From: Actinophytocola glycyrrhizae
GTDB lineage: Bacteria > Actinomycetota > Actinomycetes > Mycobacteriales > Pseudonocardiaceae
DNA: 64,000 nt
NCBI RefSeq assembly: GCF_042653545.1
Contig: NZ_JBHSIS010000010.1
Location: forward strand, 610,992-674,991
Direction: 5' to 3'
Of the stretch, positions 1 through 7,365 are shown piece by piece (position 1 is the first letter of the stretch; each line of letters opens with the position of its first letter). The position numbers and the translations under genes are program-made. The notes under the pieces were generated by a model that was given only the letters and a program-made list of their open reading frames with translations, was not told the origin of the DNA and ran no database searches.

Positions 1-1
1 C

Positions 2-334
2 GACACACTGGACGCGTGCGCCGCGCGGGCAGGCAACGACCCCGGCACGTTGCAACGGGCACTGGTGTCCTCGGGACTCGGCAAGGACGAGGCCCGCAAG
101 CTGGTCGGGGTGGTCGGGCAGGTCGTCCGCTTCGGTCACCTTGGAGCCGCCCACACCCCGCGGCATGGTGCCCGTCAGCGCGCGGGCCACGTGGTCAGCT
201 TCTACGACAACCCGCTGGGGCGGTATCTCCTCACGCGCAGAGACTCGTGGGTGACCCTCGCCCCGGGCAGCCCGCCCGCGATCACCCGGCAGGTCGAGGA
301 ACTACTGGACAGCCTCACCCGAACCCGCCGGTAG
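2..334 (+). CDS. EspG-family ESX-secretion chaperone-like protein, 5' truncated
   Basis: The C-terminal 110 residues of a protein whose start lies before the window. The reading frame is open from base 2 and stops at TAG 332-334. The tail, with GRYLLTRRDSWVTLAPG followed by a short helix, resembles the C-terminus of the EspG family, cytosolic chaperones that bind PE/PPE-type substrates of type VII (ESX) secretion. This is by recognition of the GRYL...RR..WVTLAPG pattern only; the N-terminal two thirds are not visible. It ends 10 bases before the adenosyltransferase start, so the two could be co-transcribed. Confidence 0.65.
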   Translation, partial: DTLDACAARAGNDPGTLQRALVSSGLGKDEARKLVGVVGQVVRFGHLGAAHTPRHGARQRAGHVVSFYDNPLGRYLLTRRDSWVTLAPGSPPAITRQVEELLDSLTRTRR

Positions 335-344
335 TGTGCCTGGC

Positions 345-917
345 ATGGCGGTTCACATCACGCGGGTGTACACGAAGGTCGGCGACAACGGCACCACCGC
401 ACTCGGTGACGGGAAGCGGGTGCCCAAGACCGACCCGCGGCTCGCCGCCTACGCCGACGTCGACGAGGCCAACGCGGCCATCGGCGTCGCGGTCGCCATG
501 GGCGGGCTTTCCGACGAGCTGCTGACCGTTCTGCGTGGCGTGCAGAACGACCTCTTCGACGTCGGCGCCGACCTGTGCGCGCCGGTCGTGCCGGACCCCA
601 AGTACCCGCCACTGCGGATCACCGAGCCCTACGTCGAGCGGCTCGAAGGCTGGTGCGACGACTTCAACGGGCGGCTCACCAAGCTGTCCTCGTTCATCCT
701 GCCCGGCGGGACCGCGGGCGCCGCGCTGCTGCACGTCGCGCGGACGGTGACGCGGCGGGCGGAGCGCAGCGCGTGGCATCTGGTCGAGGCGGACGGCGAG
801 CGCACGAACGTCCTCGCCGCCAAGTACCTCAACCGGCTGTCCGACCTGCTGTTCGTGCTGTCGCGGGTCGCGAACCCCGACGGTGACGTGCTGTGGCAGC
901 CCGGCGGCGGCCGGTGA
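345..917 (+). CDS. PduO-type cob(I)yrinic acid a,c-diamide adenosyltransferase
   Basis: A 190-residue protein that transfers the 5'-deoxyadenosyl group of ATP to cob(I)alamin, giving coenzyme B12 (EC 2.5.1.17), in the cytosol. The family signature is clear. The N-terminal ATP loop RVYTKVGDNGTTALGDG is at residues 6-22, the middle Arg-rich helix (RTVTRRAERSAW) binds ATP, and the C-terminal NRLSDLLFVLSR helix closes the active site. Length is normal for the family. I chose ATG 345 (MAVHITRVYT) over the in-frame GTG 336, because family members start just before the ITRVYT strand. No cobalamin riboswitch is seen upstream. Confidence 0.93.
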   Translation: MAVHITRVYTKVGDNGTTALGDGKRVPKTDPRLAAYADVDEANAAIGVAVAMGGLSDELLTVLRGVQNDLFDVGADLCAPVVPDPKYPPLRITEPYVERLEGWCDDFNGRLTKLSSFILPGGTAGAALLHVARTVTRRAERSAWHLVEADGERTNVLAAKYLNRLSDLLFVLSRVANPDGDVLWQPGGGR

Positions 918-920
918 TTA

Positions 921-941
921 CTGCGAACGGACCGTTCGCAG
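921..941. promoter_or_regulatory. Perfect 10+1+10 palindrome, TetR-operator-like
   Basis: CTGCGAACGG and CCGTTCGCAG flank a single A. A one-base loop cannot form a good transcription terminator, but this shape fits a dimeric repressor site of the TetR type (core GAACGGACCGTTC). It lies between the adenosyltransferase stop (917) and the DUF1206 start (969), so it probably controls the latter. No TetR gene is visible nearby. Confidence 0.5.
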
Positions 942-968
942 CCGCCTGACCCGGGTACCTACCGGGGC

Positions 969-1781
969 ATGGTTGCCTCATCCGCGCAGCGAGCGAAGAA
1001 CAGCAAGGTGGTGCAGGGGCTCGGACGGGCCGGAATGGTCTGCTACGGGCTCGTGCACGTGATCGTGGCGTACCTGGCCGTGCGTGTGGCCTTCGGCTCC
1101 GGGGAGCAGGCCGACCAGAAAGGCGCGGTCCAGGAGATCGGAAGCGGTTCCTTCGGCGCCGTGGTGCTGTGGGTGCTGGCCATCGGCCTGTTCGCCTACG
1201 GCGGGTGGCAGCTCATGCAGGCCGCGATCGGCTACCGGTGGGTGACCAAGCAGGGCAAACGCACCCGGCGGCGGATCGGGGCCGTCGTCAAGGCGATCAT
1301 CGGCATCGCGCTCGCGGTCTACGCGACCAGGCTCGTCACCGGCAGCGGTGGCGGCGGGTCCGGCAACCAGCAGCAACAGGAGTTCACCGCGAAGCTGCTG
1401 TCCCTGCCCGCCGGCCAGATCCTCGTCGGGATCGCGGCCGCGGTCGTCATCGCGGTGGGAGTCGCCCAGGTCAGGAAGGGCGTCAAGAAGAAGTTCCTCG
1501 ACGACCTCGACCTGCACGACCTGCCGCGCGGCACCCAGCAGTTGGTCACGCGGCTCGGTGTCTTCGGCTACATCGCCAAGGGTGTCGTGGTGGGCATCAT
1601 CGGCGTGCTGCTGGCGTTCGCCGCGTTCCAGTCCAACGCACAGGAAGCCGGCGGTCTGGACCGCGCACTGAAGACCCTCGCTGCGCAGCCCTTCGGGACC
1701 GCGGCGCTCGTGGTCGTCGGTGTCGGACTCGCGGCGTTCGGCGTGTACTGCTTCGCCGCCGCCCGGGCGCACAAGAACTAG
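969..1781 (+). CDS. DUF1206 integral membrane protein
   Basis: A 270-residue membrane protein of the actinobacterial DUF1206 family, whose function is unknown. Three repeats of about 70-80 residues each contribute two membrane helices. Repeat starts are visible as LGRAGMVCYGLVHV (about residue 18), a middle GAVVKAIIGIALAVYA segment and RLGVFGYIAKGVVVGI (about 197). A Gly/Gln-rich loop (SGGGGSGNQQQQE) lies between repeats 1 and 2. ATG 969 is used; the ribosome site is weak. The preceding palindrome at 921-941 may regulate it. Confidence 0.85.
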   Translation: MVASSAQRAKNSKVVQGLGRAGMVCYGLVHVIVAYLAVRVAFGSGEQADQKGAVQEIGSGSFGAVVLWVLAIGLFAYGGWQLMQAAIGYRWVTKQGKRTRRRIGAVVKAIIGIALAVYATRLVTGSGGGGSGNQQQQEFTAKLLSLPAGQILVGIAAAVVIAVGVAQVRKGVKKKFLDDLDLHDLPRGTQQLVTRLGVFGYIAKGVVVGIIGVLLAFAAFQSNAQEAGGLDRALKTLAAQPFGTAALVVVGVGLAAFGVYCFAAARAHKN

Positions 1782-1839
1782 GGCCCGATCCTCAACGCCG
1801 CGTGGTCTGAGCCTGCGCTGTCCATCCGGTGCGTAAGTC

Positions 1840-2085
1840 GGCGGATCCACCCATCGGGGTTGCGCGGGGCTGCTGCCCCGCTTCGCGGGCCGGGCGCGGA
1901 GCGCCCGGGTTCGGCGCCAGTGCCGTGAATGGGCCGTTCAGGGCACTCAGCGCCCTGAACGCGCCTTTCAGGGCACAGCTAGCCCGCGACGCGGGACACC
2001 AACCCCAGCCACCCGACCGAAACCGGACCGATCCGACCAGCACACGACGACCGACTCACACCAACTTCACGGAATCAGTCATCTA
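1840..2085. repeat. Intergenic repeat element with one terminal repeat
   Basis: Non-coding stretch between the DUF1206 and DUF2550 genes. The right end, 2063-2085, carries the TTCACGGAATCA terminal motif and CTAG seen at 18703/19020. The adjoining 80 bases match the left end of the 18.7 kb element on the opposite strand (shared GTGTGAGT...GGTCGTCGTGTGCTGGTCG pattern). Two palindromic units at about 1922-1978 (GCCCTGAACGCGCCTTTCAGGGC type) lie inside. The left terminal repeat is not found, so this looks like a truncated copy. The CTAG at 2082-2085 supplies the TAG stop of the DUF2550 gene. Confidence 0.7.
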
Positions 2086-2517
2086 GGAAGCCCAGGGCAG
2101 CCGGCCCGGCGGGGCGGACTCCAGCCACGACAGGAACCCGGTCAGCGCGTCCGGTCCCATGGCGATCTCCACCTCGCCGCCGTCGTTCGCCTCGCGGAAA
2201 CGCAGCACGCGTGAGGCAGGCGGCATGCTATACAGCTCCGGTCCCGACGGGTCCCTGCGGTCCGCGATCTCCAGCGCACTGCGGCTGATCACCCGGTCGG
2301 GGCCGGGGCGCAGGCTGAGCACGCGGAACCACACGAACTCGTCACCCTGATAACGCCCCACCCCGAGGTGCCAGCCCTTGCCCGCGTCGTCGAGACGGGT
2401 GCGCAGCGCGGCGTGCACACCGCCGGACCGCAACGCACGCAGGCGACGAACGGTGAACCAGACGAGGACAACCGCGACCAGCAGGAGGACCGCTCCGACC
2501 ATCACGGTGATGTCCAC
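2083..2517 (-). CDS. DUF2550 membrane-anchored protein
   Basis: A 144-residue protein with one N-terminal membrane helix (MDITVMVGAVLLLVAVVLVWF) and a cytosolic domain of about 110 residues. It matches the actinobacterial DUF2550 family, which regularly follows atpC (as in mycobacteria), and function is unknown. It begins 23 bases after atpC and is probably co-transcribed with it. Its TAG stop is formed by the CTAG edge of the neighbouring repeat element. Conserved features are the GWHLGVGRYQGDEFVWFRV and RVLRFREA segments. Confidence 0.85.
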   Translation of the reverse strand: MDITVMVGAVLLLVAVVLVWFTVRRLRALRSGGVHAALRTRLDDAGKGWHLGVGRYQGDEFVWFRVLSLRPGPDRVISRSALEIADRRDPSGPELYSMPPASRVLRFREANDGGEVEIAMGPDALTGFLSWLESAPPGRLPWAS

Positions 2518-2540
2518 GGCCCGCCTCCGCTGCCCGGCCG

Positions 2541-2906
2541 TCAGTCCCGCTGACCCGCTGCGCGAAGTCGACCCTGCGCTCTGGCGCGGATCTCCTCGTC
2601 GTCCGAGTTGAGGTCGGCCTCCGCCGACGCCACGTCGATCTCGTCGGCCAGGTCGGCGGACTCCGCGAGGATGCGTACCGCCTCACCCGTCACGGAAAGG
2701 AACCCACCCTGGACGGCCGCGGTCACGGTCTCGCCGTCGGTCGTGCGCACCTTCACCACGCCACCCTCGATCAGCTGACCGAGTACGGGCTCGTGACCGG
2801 GCAGAATGCCGATCTCGCCCTCGGTGGTCTGCGCCGAGACGAACGTGCCGGTACCCGACCACAGGCGTCGTTCCACGGCGACCAGCTGGACGGACATCTC
2901 GGCCAC
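2541..2906 (-). CDS. atpC: ATP synthase F1 epsilon subunit
   Basis: A 121-residue epsilon subunit, part of the central stalk that couples proton flow to catalysis and restrains ATP hydrolysis. The N-terminal beta-barrel is complete (MSVQLVAVERRLWSG, GEIGILPGHEPVLGQL), and the C-terminal helical part is present but short, as is usual in Actinobacteria. GTG 2906 is chosen because AGGAGG lies seven bases upstream. Unusually it is not contiguous with atpD: a plus-strand sigma-factor cassette of about 2 kb lies between. atpC must therefore have its own promoter in 2907-3023, divergent from that of the sigma gene. Confidence 0.95.
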   Translation of the reverse strand: MAEMSVQLVAVERRLWSGTGTFVSAQTTEGEIGILPGHEPVLGQLIEGGVVKVRTTDGETVTAAVQGGFLSVTGEAVRILAESADLADEIDVASAEADLNSDDEEIRARAQGRLRAAGQRD

Positions 2907-3023
2907 GCGGTACCTCCTTGTATGGGTCTTCCAACGGAAGTCTAATTGGTCGGCTCTCAACCTCCCCAGCCAGGCTGGTGTCGATAAGGGTGAGACGAGT
3001 CACGGATCGACTGGGGGGTGCCC

Positions 3024-3575
3024 ATGGACGAAACCGACTTCACGGACTTCGTGACGCACCGAGGGCCCGCTCTGCTCCGCACCGCCTACCTCCTGTGCGG
3101 CGGTGACCGGGGCGCAGCGGAGGATCTGCTGCAGGACGTGCTGGAGCGGGCCTACCCGCGGTGGCGGCGCATCAGGGGCAGGCCGGAACCCTACCTGCGG
3201 GCCGCGCTCGCGAACGCGGCGGCCAACCGCTGGCGGAACCGCTCGCGACGGGTGAGCGAGGTACCGCTCCGCGACGAGGCGCCACCCGCGTGGCCGGGAC
3301 CGGAACAACAGATCGTCGAGGAGGACCGGGTCGTCCGCGGCCTGCACGCGCTGCCGCCCAGGATGCGGGCCGTGCTGGTGCTGCGCTTCTTCGACGACAT
3401 GGCCGAGGCGGAGGTCGCGAAGGCGCTCCGCTGCAGTCTCGGCACGGTCAAGAGCCAGACCTCCCGCGGCCTCGCCCGCCTCCGCGAGGTGCTCGACGAC
3501 GACCTTCCCGCCGACCATCCCGACGACCTCCCCGCCGACCTCCCCGCCCCGGTCCACGAGAGGACGACCACGTGA
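3024..3575 (+). CDS. ECF sigma factor, SigE-like actinobacterial family
   Basis: A 183-residue ECF sigma factor that directs RNA polymerase to alternative promoters. Region 2 runs from about residue 8 to 75 (LLRTAYLLCGGDRGAAEDLLQ). Region 4 helix-turn-helix is at about 110-158 (LPPRMRAVLVLRFFDD...AEVAKALRCSLGTVKSQTSRGL). A short acidic Pro/Asp-rich tail follows. ATG 3024 is preferred over GTG 3018 because the run of G at 3013-3018 then has proper spacing. Its stop overlaps the next gene (GTGA), so the two are co-expressed. It is divergent from atpC and sits inside the ATP synthase locus. Confidence 0.93.
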   Translation: MDETDFTDFVTHRGPALLRTAYLLCGGDRGAAEDLLQDVLERAYPRWRRIRGRPEPYLRAALANAAANRWRNRSRRVSEVPLRDEAPPAWPGPEQQIVEEDRVVRGLHALPPRMRAVLVLRFFDDMAEAEVAKALRCSLGTVKSQTSRGLARLREVLDDDLPADHPDDLPADLPAPVHERTTT

Positions 3576-4909
3576 ACGCCACAGAACTGCGAGAACACCT
3601 GCACGGCACGACGCCCGGGCTGGCCTTGCCGCCCGCGTTCGCCGAGACCGTGCTGCGTGGCGGGCGCAGGCGCAGGGCACGACGCAGGCTGGCCGTCGCG
3701 GCGAGTGTGGTGGCGGTCGTCGCCGTGGCCGCGAGCGCGACGGTCGTGACCATGCGGGAGGACGCACCGGTCCCGGTCGCCGACGCCCGGCTGACCATGC
3801 CCACGAAGGGTGACCTGGCGGGCGACAAGGCGTTCCTCGACCAGGCACGCCATGCGTGGCAGGAGGGGCTGCCGTACTCGCCGGAGGCCCGCGACGGGTA
3901 CTACGACGACCTGCGCGGCGACCCGCACGTGTACTGGGCGGGCAGCACCCCGGCCGGGCGGGCGGCGGTCGTCCTGCAGCAGGTGTACGTGCACCGCAAC
4001 AACCAGGTGCCCGAGAACGGGCTGCGGACCGCGGAAGGGCTGGTCGCGATCGACCCGGGGGACGGACAGCTCAAGCTGGTCACCACCCGGATGATCGGCT
4101 GGGACGAACCAGGGGTGGCCGACTACTACAAGTTCGGCCCGGACGACCGGACAGCCCTGATCGTCGACAACGGGAAACCACTCCACTACGCCTTTGATTT
4201 CACCGTGGTCCAGGGGGACGACGGGCGCCGCGACCTCCGGTTCGACTGGAGCCAAGCCGAGCCCGATGACGGTGTGGCCATCGTGACCGTCCCGCCGGAC
4301 AGGAGTCCGTGGGAGATGGTCGCCTTCGAAGGGAGCGACCCGCCCGACCTGCTCCCGGTGGGGGACTACTCGCTCATGACGACAACCGCGAGCTCCTACC
4401 TCATGCTGCGCCTCACCGACCCGTCCTACCGGATGCACTCGGACCTGCTCCCCTGGGGCGAGGTGACGTGGGAACTGGGCGAACCGCTCGGGTTGCCACC
4501 GATCGCACTGGACGGGAGATGGGGCGTGTTCCGGTCCATGGCCCAACAGAAGGACTACGTCGTCAGCCCGTGGACCATCGCCGTCGGGCTGCCCGACGGT
4601 CGCGTCATCATCCTGAAGCAGAGCCAGGTGGGTACCGCGCCACCCCGGCTGATCGCCAAGGTGGCACCCGACCTGACAGCGGAGACGATGAACCTCATCG
4701 ACGGCGGCACCGTGGACCCGGAGGCGATCCTGCCGGTCCGCTTCCGCATCCCCGACGGCGGCGGCTGGGTCGTCGCGGACAAGGGCAAGCAGCTGCGCTA
4801 CCGGACCAGCCCGGACGGGCCGTGGCAGGACGCCGGCCGGGACGCCGCGCTGCTGCCCGACACCGTCAGGGAGATCCTGGTCGGCGACGACTACGTGCGA
4901 CTGTCCTGA
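3572..4909 (+). CDS. Membrane-anchored protein, probable partner of the ECF sigma factor
   Basis: A 445-residue protein with a cytosolic segment of about 38 residues (TELREHLHGTTPGLALPPAFAETVLRGGRRRRARRR), one membrane helix at about 39-60, and an extracytoplasmic domain of about 380 residues that I do not recognise. The arrangement of a short N-terminal region, one helix and an external sensor-like domain, directly overlapping a sigma factor gene, is that of an anti-sigma or sensor partner. No zinc HxxxCxxC anti-sigma motif is present, so regulation would not be of the ZAS type. GTG 3572 overlaps the sigma stop by four bases. A strong hairpin follows. Confidence 0.75.
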   Translation: MNATELREHLHGTTPGLALPPAFAETVLRGGRRRRARRRLAVAASVVAVVAVAASATVVTMREDAPVPVADARLTMPTKGDLAGDKAFLDQARHAWQEGLPYSPEARDGYYDDLRGDPHVYWAGSTPAGRAAVVLQQVYVHRNNQVPENGLRTAEGLVAIDPGDGQLKLVTTRMIGWDEPGVADYYKFGPDDRTALIVDNGKPLHYAFDFTVVQGDDGRRDLRFDWSQAEPDDGVAIVTVPPDRSPWEMVAFEGSDPPDLLPVGDYSLMTTTASSYLMLRLTDPSYRMHSDLLPWGEVTWELGEPLGLPPIALDGRWGVFRSMAQQKDYVVSPWTIAVGLPDGRVIILKQSQVGTAPPRLIAKVAPDLTAETMNLIDGGTVDPEAILPVRFRIPDGGGWVVADKGKQLRYRTSPDGPWQDAGRDAALLPDTVREILVGDDYVRLS

Positions 4910-4911
4910 CG

Positions 4912-4959
4912 AGACGGCGAACGCCGCGCCCCCGGAAGGGAGCGCGGCGTTCGCCGTCT
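4912..4959. terminator. Bidirectional terminator between the sigma cassette and atpD
   Basis: An 18-bp perfect stem, AGACGGCGAACGCCGCGC at 4912-4929 pairing with 4942-4959, with a 12-base loop. It lies between the convergent ends of the membrane protein gene (4909, plus) and atpD (4973, minus). It would insulate the inserted cassette from the ATP synthase operon and end the atp mRNA before atpC. Confidence 0.85.
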
Positions 4960-4972
4960 GTACGGAGAGCAC

Positions 4973-6397
4973 CTACTTCTTGGTGATCTCCTTGTACTTC
5001 TTCTCCAGGTCCTCCAGGCCACCGATACCCAGGAACGCCTGCTCCGGGTAGTGGTCGAAGTCGCCCTTGGTGATCTTGTCGAAGGCCTCGACGGTCTCCT
5101 CGCGCGGCACCGTCGAACCCGGCTGGCCGGTGAAGGCCTCGGCGACCAGCATGTTCTGCGACAAGTAACGCTCGATGCGCCGTGCCCGGTTCACCGTCAG
5201 CTTGTCCTCTTCGGACAGCTCGTCCATACCGAGGATCGCGATGATGTCCTGCAGTTCCTTGTACTTCTGCAGGATCCGGATGACCTCGGAGGCCACGGCG
5301 TAGTGCTTGTCGCCCACGATGGCCGGGTCGAGAATGGTCGACGTCGACGCCAGCGGGTCCACCGCCGGGAAGATGCCCTTCTGGAACACCGACCGGGAAA
5401 GCTCGGTGGTGGCGTCCAGGTGGGCGAACGTCGTCGCCGGGGCCGGGTCGGTGTAGTCGTCCGCCGGCACGTAGATCGCCTGCATCGAGGTGATCGAACG
5501 GCCCTTGGTCGAGGTGATCCGCTCCTGCAGCTCACCCATCTCGTCGGCCAGCGTCGGCTGGTAACCCACGGCGGAGGGCATGCGGCCCAGCAGGGTCGAC
5601 ACCTCGGAACCCGCCTGGGTGAACCGGAAGATGTTGTCGATGAACAGCAGCACGTCCTGGTTCTGGACGTCGCGGAAGTACTCCGCCATGGTCAGCGCCG
5701 ACAGGGCGACCCGCATACGCGTGCCGGGCGGCTCGTCCATCTGACCGAACACGAGCGCGGTGTCGTTGATGACGCCGTCCTCGCTCATCTCCAGGAAGAG
5801 GTCCGTGCCCTCACGGGTGCGCTCGCCGACACCGGCGAACACCGAGGTGCCACCGAAGTTGCGGGCCACACGGGTGATCATCTCCTTGATGAGCACCGTC
5901 TTGCCGACACCGGCACCACCGAACAGGCCGATCTTGCCACCGGTCACGTACGGGGTCAGCAGGTCGATGACCTTGAGGCCGGTCTCCAGCATCTCGGTCT
6001 TGCCCTCGAGCTGGTCGAAGGGCGGCGGCTTGCGGTGGATCTCCCACTTCTCGAAGTCCGCACCGTAGCCGGGCTCGTCGAGGCACTCGCCGAGCGCGTT
6101 GTAGACGTGGCCCTTGACCCCGTCACCGACCGGCACGGAGATCGCGGCGCCGGTGTCGCGCACCTCGGCACCACGGACGAGACCGTCCTGCGGCTGCAGG
6201 GAGATGGTGCGGACGATGTTGTCGCCGAGGTGCTGGGCGACCTCGAGGGTCACCGTCTTCTTCAGCTCGGCGAACGTGATCTCCGTCTTCAGCGCGTTGA
6301 ACAGCTCGGGGACCTGGCCGCGGGGGAACTCGACGTCGACCACAGGACCGGTAACCCGCACGATGCGGCCCTTGGCGGCGTTCTCGGTTGTCGTCAT
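4973..6397 (-). CDS. atpD: ATP synthase F1 beta subunit
   Basis: A 474-residue catalytic beta subunit. Walker A is GGAGVGKT at about residues 158-165. The catalytic Glu sits in the GVGERTREG segment, the Walker B region reads DVLLFIDNIFRFTQAGSEVS, and the adenine-binding region is near the C-terminus. Length and sequence are typical. Its ATG overlaps the atpG stop by one base (TGATG), indicating translational coupling. The operon's transcription probably ends at the hairpin 4912-4959 rather than reading on into atpC. Confidence 0.98.
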   Translation of the reverse strand: MTTTENAAKGRIVRVTGPVVDVEFPRGQVPELFNALKTEITFAELKKTVTLEVAQHLGDNIVRTISLQPQDGLVRGAEVRDTGAAISVPVGDGVKGHVYNALGECLDEPGYGADFEKWEIHRKPPPFDQLEGKTEMLETGLKVIDLLTPYVTGGKIGLFGGAGVGKTVLIKEMITRVARNFGGTSVFAGVGERTREGTDLFLEMSEDGVINDTALVFGQMDEPPGTRMRVALSALTMAEYFRDVQNQDVLLFIDNIFRFTQAGSEVSTLLGRMPSAVGYQPTLADEMGELQERITSTKGRSITSMQAIYVPADDYTDPAPATTFAHLDATTELSRSVFQKGIFPAVDPLASTSTILDPAIVGDKHYAVASEVIRILQKYKELQDIIAILGMDELSEEDKLTVNRARRIERYLSQNMLVAEAFTGQPGSTVPREETVEAFDKITKGDFDHYPEQAFLGIGGLEDLEKKYKEITKK

Positions 6398-7350
6398 CAG
6401 TCTTCACTTCCTACCGAGGCGAGTGCGTCCGCACCGCCGACGATTTCGCTGATCTCCTGGGTGATCTGGCCCTGACGGGCCTGGTTGGCCTGCCGCGTCA
6501 AGGTGTTCACCAGGTCGTTCGCGTTGTCCGACGCCGACTTCATGGCGTTTCGCTGCGCGGCCAGCTGCGACGCCGCCGACTCGAGCAGCGCCGCGTAGAG
6601 CCGGGTGTTGATGTACTTCGGCAGCAGCGCGGAGAGCAGCGCCTCGGCGCTGGGCTCGAACGAGTAGGCCGACGGGATCACGTCGCTCTTCGGCGCGGTC
6701 TCCTCGGCCGCGTCCGAGTACTCCACCTCCAGCGGTGCGATCCGCTTGGCCACCGGCACCTGCGAGAGCATCGAGCGGAACTCCGTGTACACGATGTGCA
6801 GCTCGTCGACGCCGAGGATGCCGTCGGCACCCGCCTCGTCGCCCTCGTCGTCAGCACCCGCGTTGAAGGCGGCGACCAGCGTCTTGCCCGCCTCCTGCGC
6901 GTTCTCATAGCGCGGCACCTGGGTGAAGCCGGTCCAGCTCTCGGTGACCTTGCGGTCCCGGAACCGGTAGTACCCGACGCCCTTGGAGCCCATCACGTAC
7001 AGCACCGGCGTCTTGCCCTGCTCGCGCAGCAGCGACTGCAGTTCTTCTGCGGCACGCAGCACGTTGGCGTTGTACGCACCGCAGAGGCCCTTGTCGCTGG
7101 TGACGACGAGCACGCCGACCCGCTTGGGGTTGGGGCGCTCGGTCAGCAACGGGTCGTCGAGCGTCGTGGCCGCGCTGGCCAGCGCGGAGAGGACCTTGGT
7201 GATCTCCTCCGCATAGGGCCGGGACGCGTCCACCCGCGCCTGCGCCTTGCTGATGCGCGACGTGGCGATGAGCTCCATCGCCTTGGTGATCTTGCCGATG
7301 GATTTGGTCGCTCGGATCTTGGACCGTAGTTCGCGAAGTTGTGCGGCCAT
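6397..7350 (-). CDS. atpG: ATP synthase F1 gamma subunit
   Basis: A 317-residue central shaft subunit that turns inside the alpha3beta3 ring. The N-terminal coiled-coil helix (MAAQLRELRSKIRATKSIGKITKAMELIATSRI) and the C-terminal helix (RNAMKSASDNANDLVNTLTRQANQARQGQITQEI) are both intact. An acidic insertion at about residues 155-180 (AGADDEGDEAGADG) corresponds to the extra loop known in actinobacterial gamma subunits. It begins 15 bases after atpA and overlaps atpD by one base. Confidence 0.97.
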   Translation of the reverse strand: MAAQLRELRSKIRATKSIGKITKAMELIATSRISKAQARVDASRPYAEEITKVLSALASAATTLDDPLLTERPNPKRVGVLVVTSDKGLCGAYNANVLRAAEELQSLLREQGKTPVLYVMGSKGVGYYRFRDRKVTESWTGFTQVPRYENAQEAGKTLVAAFNAGADDEGDEAGADGILGVDELHIVYTEFRSMLSQVPVAKRIAPLEVEYSDAAEETAPKSDVIPSAYSFEPSAEALLSALLPKYINTRLYAALLESAASQLAAQRNAMKSASDNANDLVNTLTRQANQARQGQITQEISEIVGGADALASVGSED

Positions 7351-7365
7351 CTACTTCCCGCCCGG

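Noticed and set aside
336..344. GTG start three codons before the adenosyltransferase ATG
   Set aside because: It adds three residues not expected in the family; ATG 345 fits better.
3191..4972. A 593-residue minus-strand frame across the sigma cassette
   Set aside because: Would bridge atpC and atpD on the right strand, but the plus-strand genes have clear sigma and membrane features and ribosome sites; the minus frame has none.
5051..6475. A 474-residue frame opposite atpD
   Set aside because: Same reason: full-length antisense of a certain gene, without recognisable motifs.
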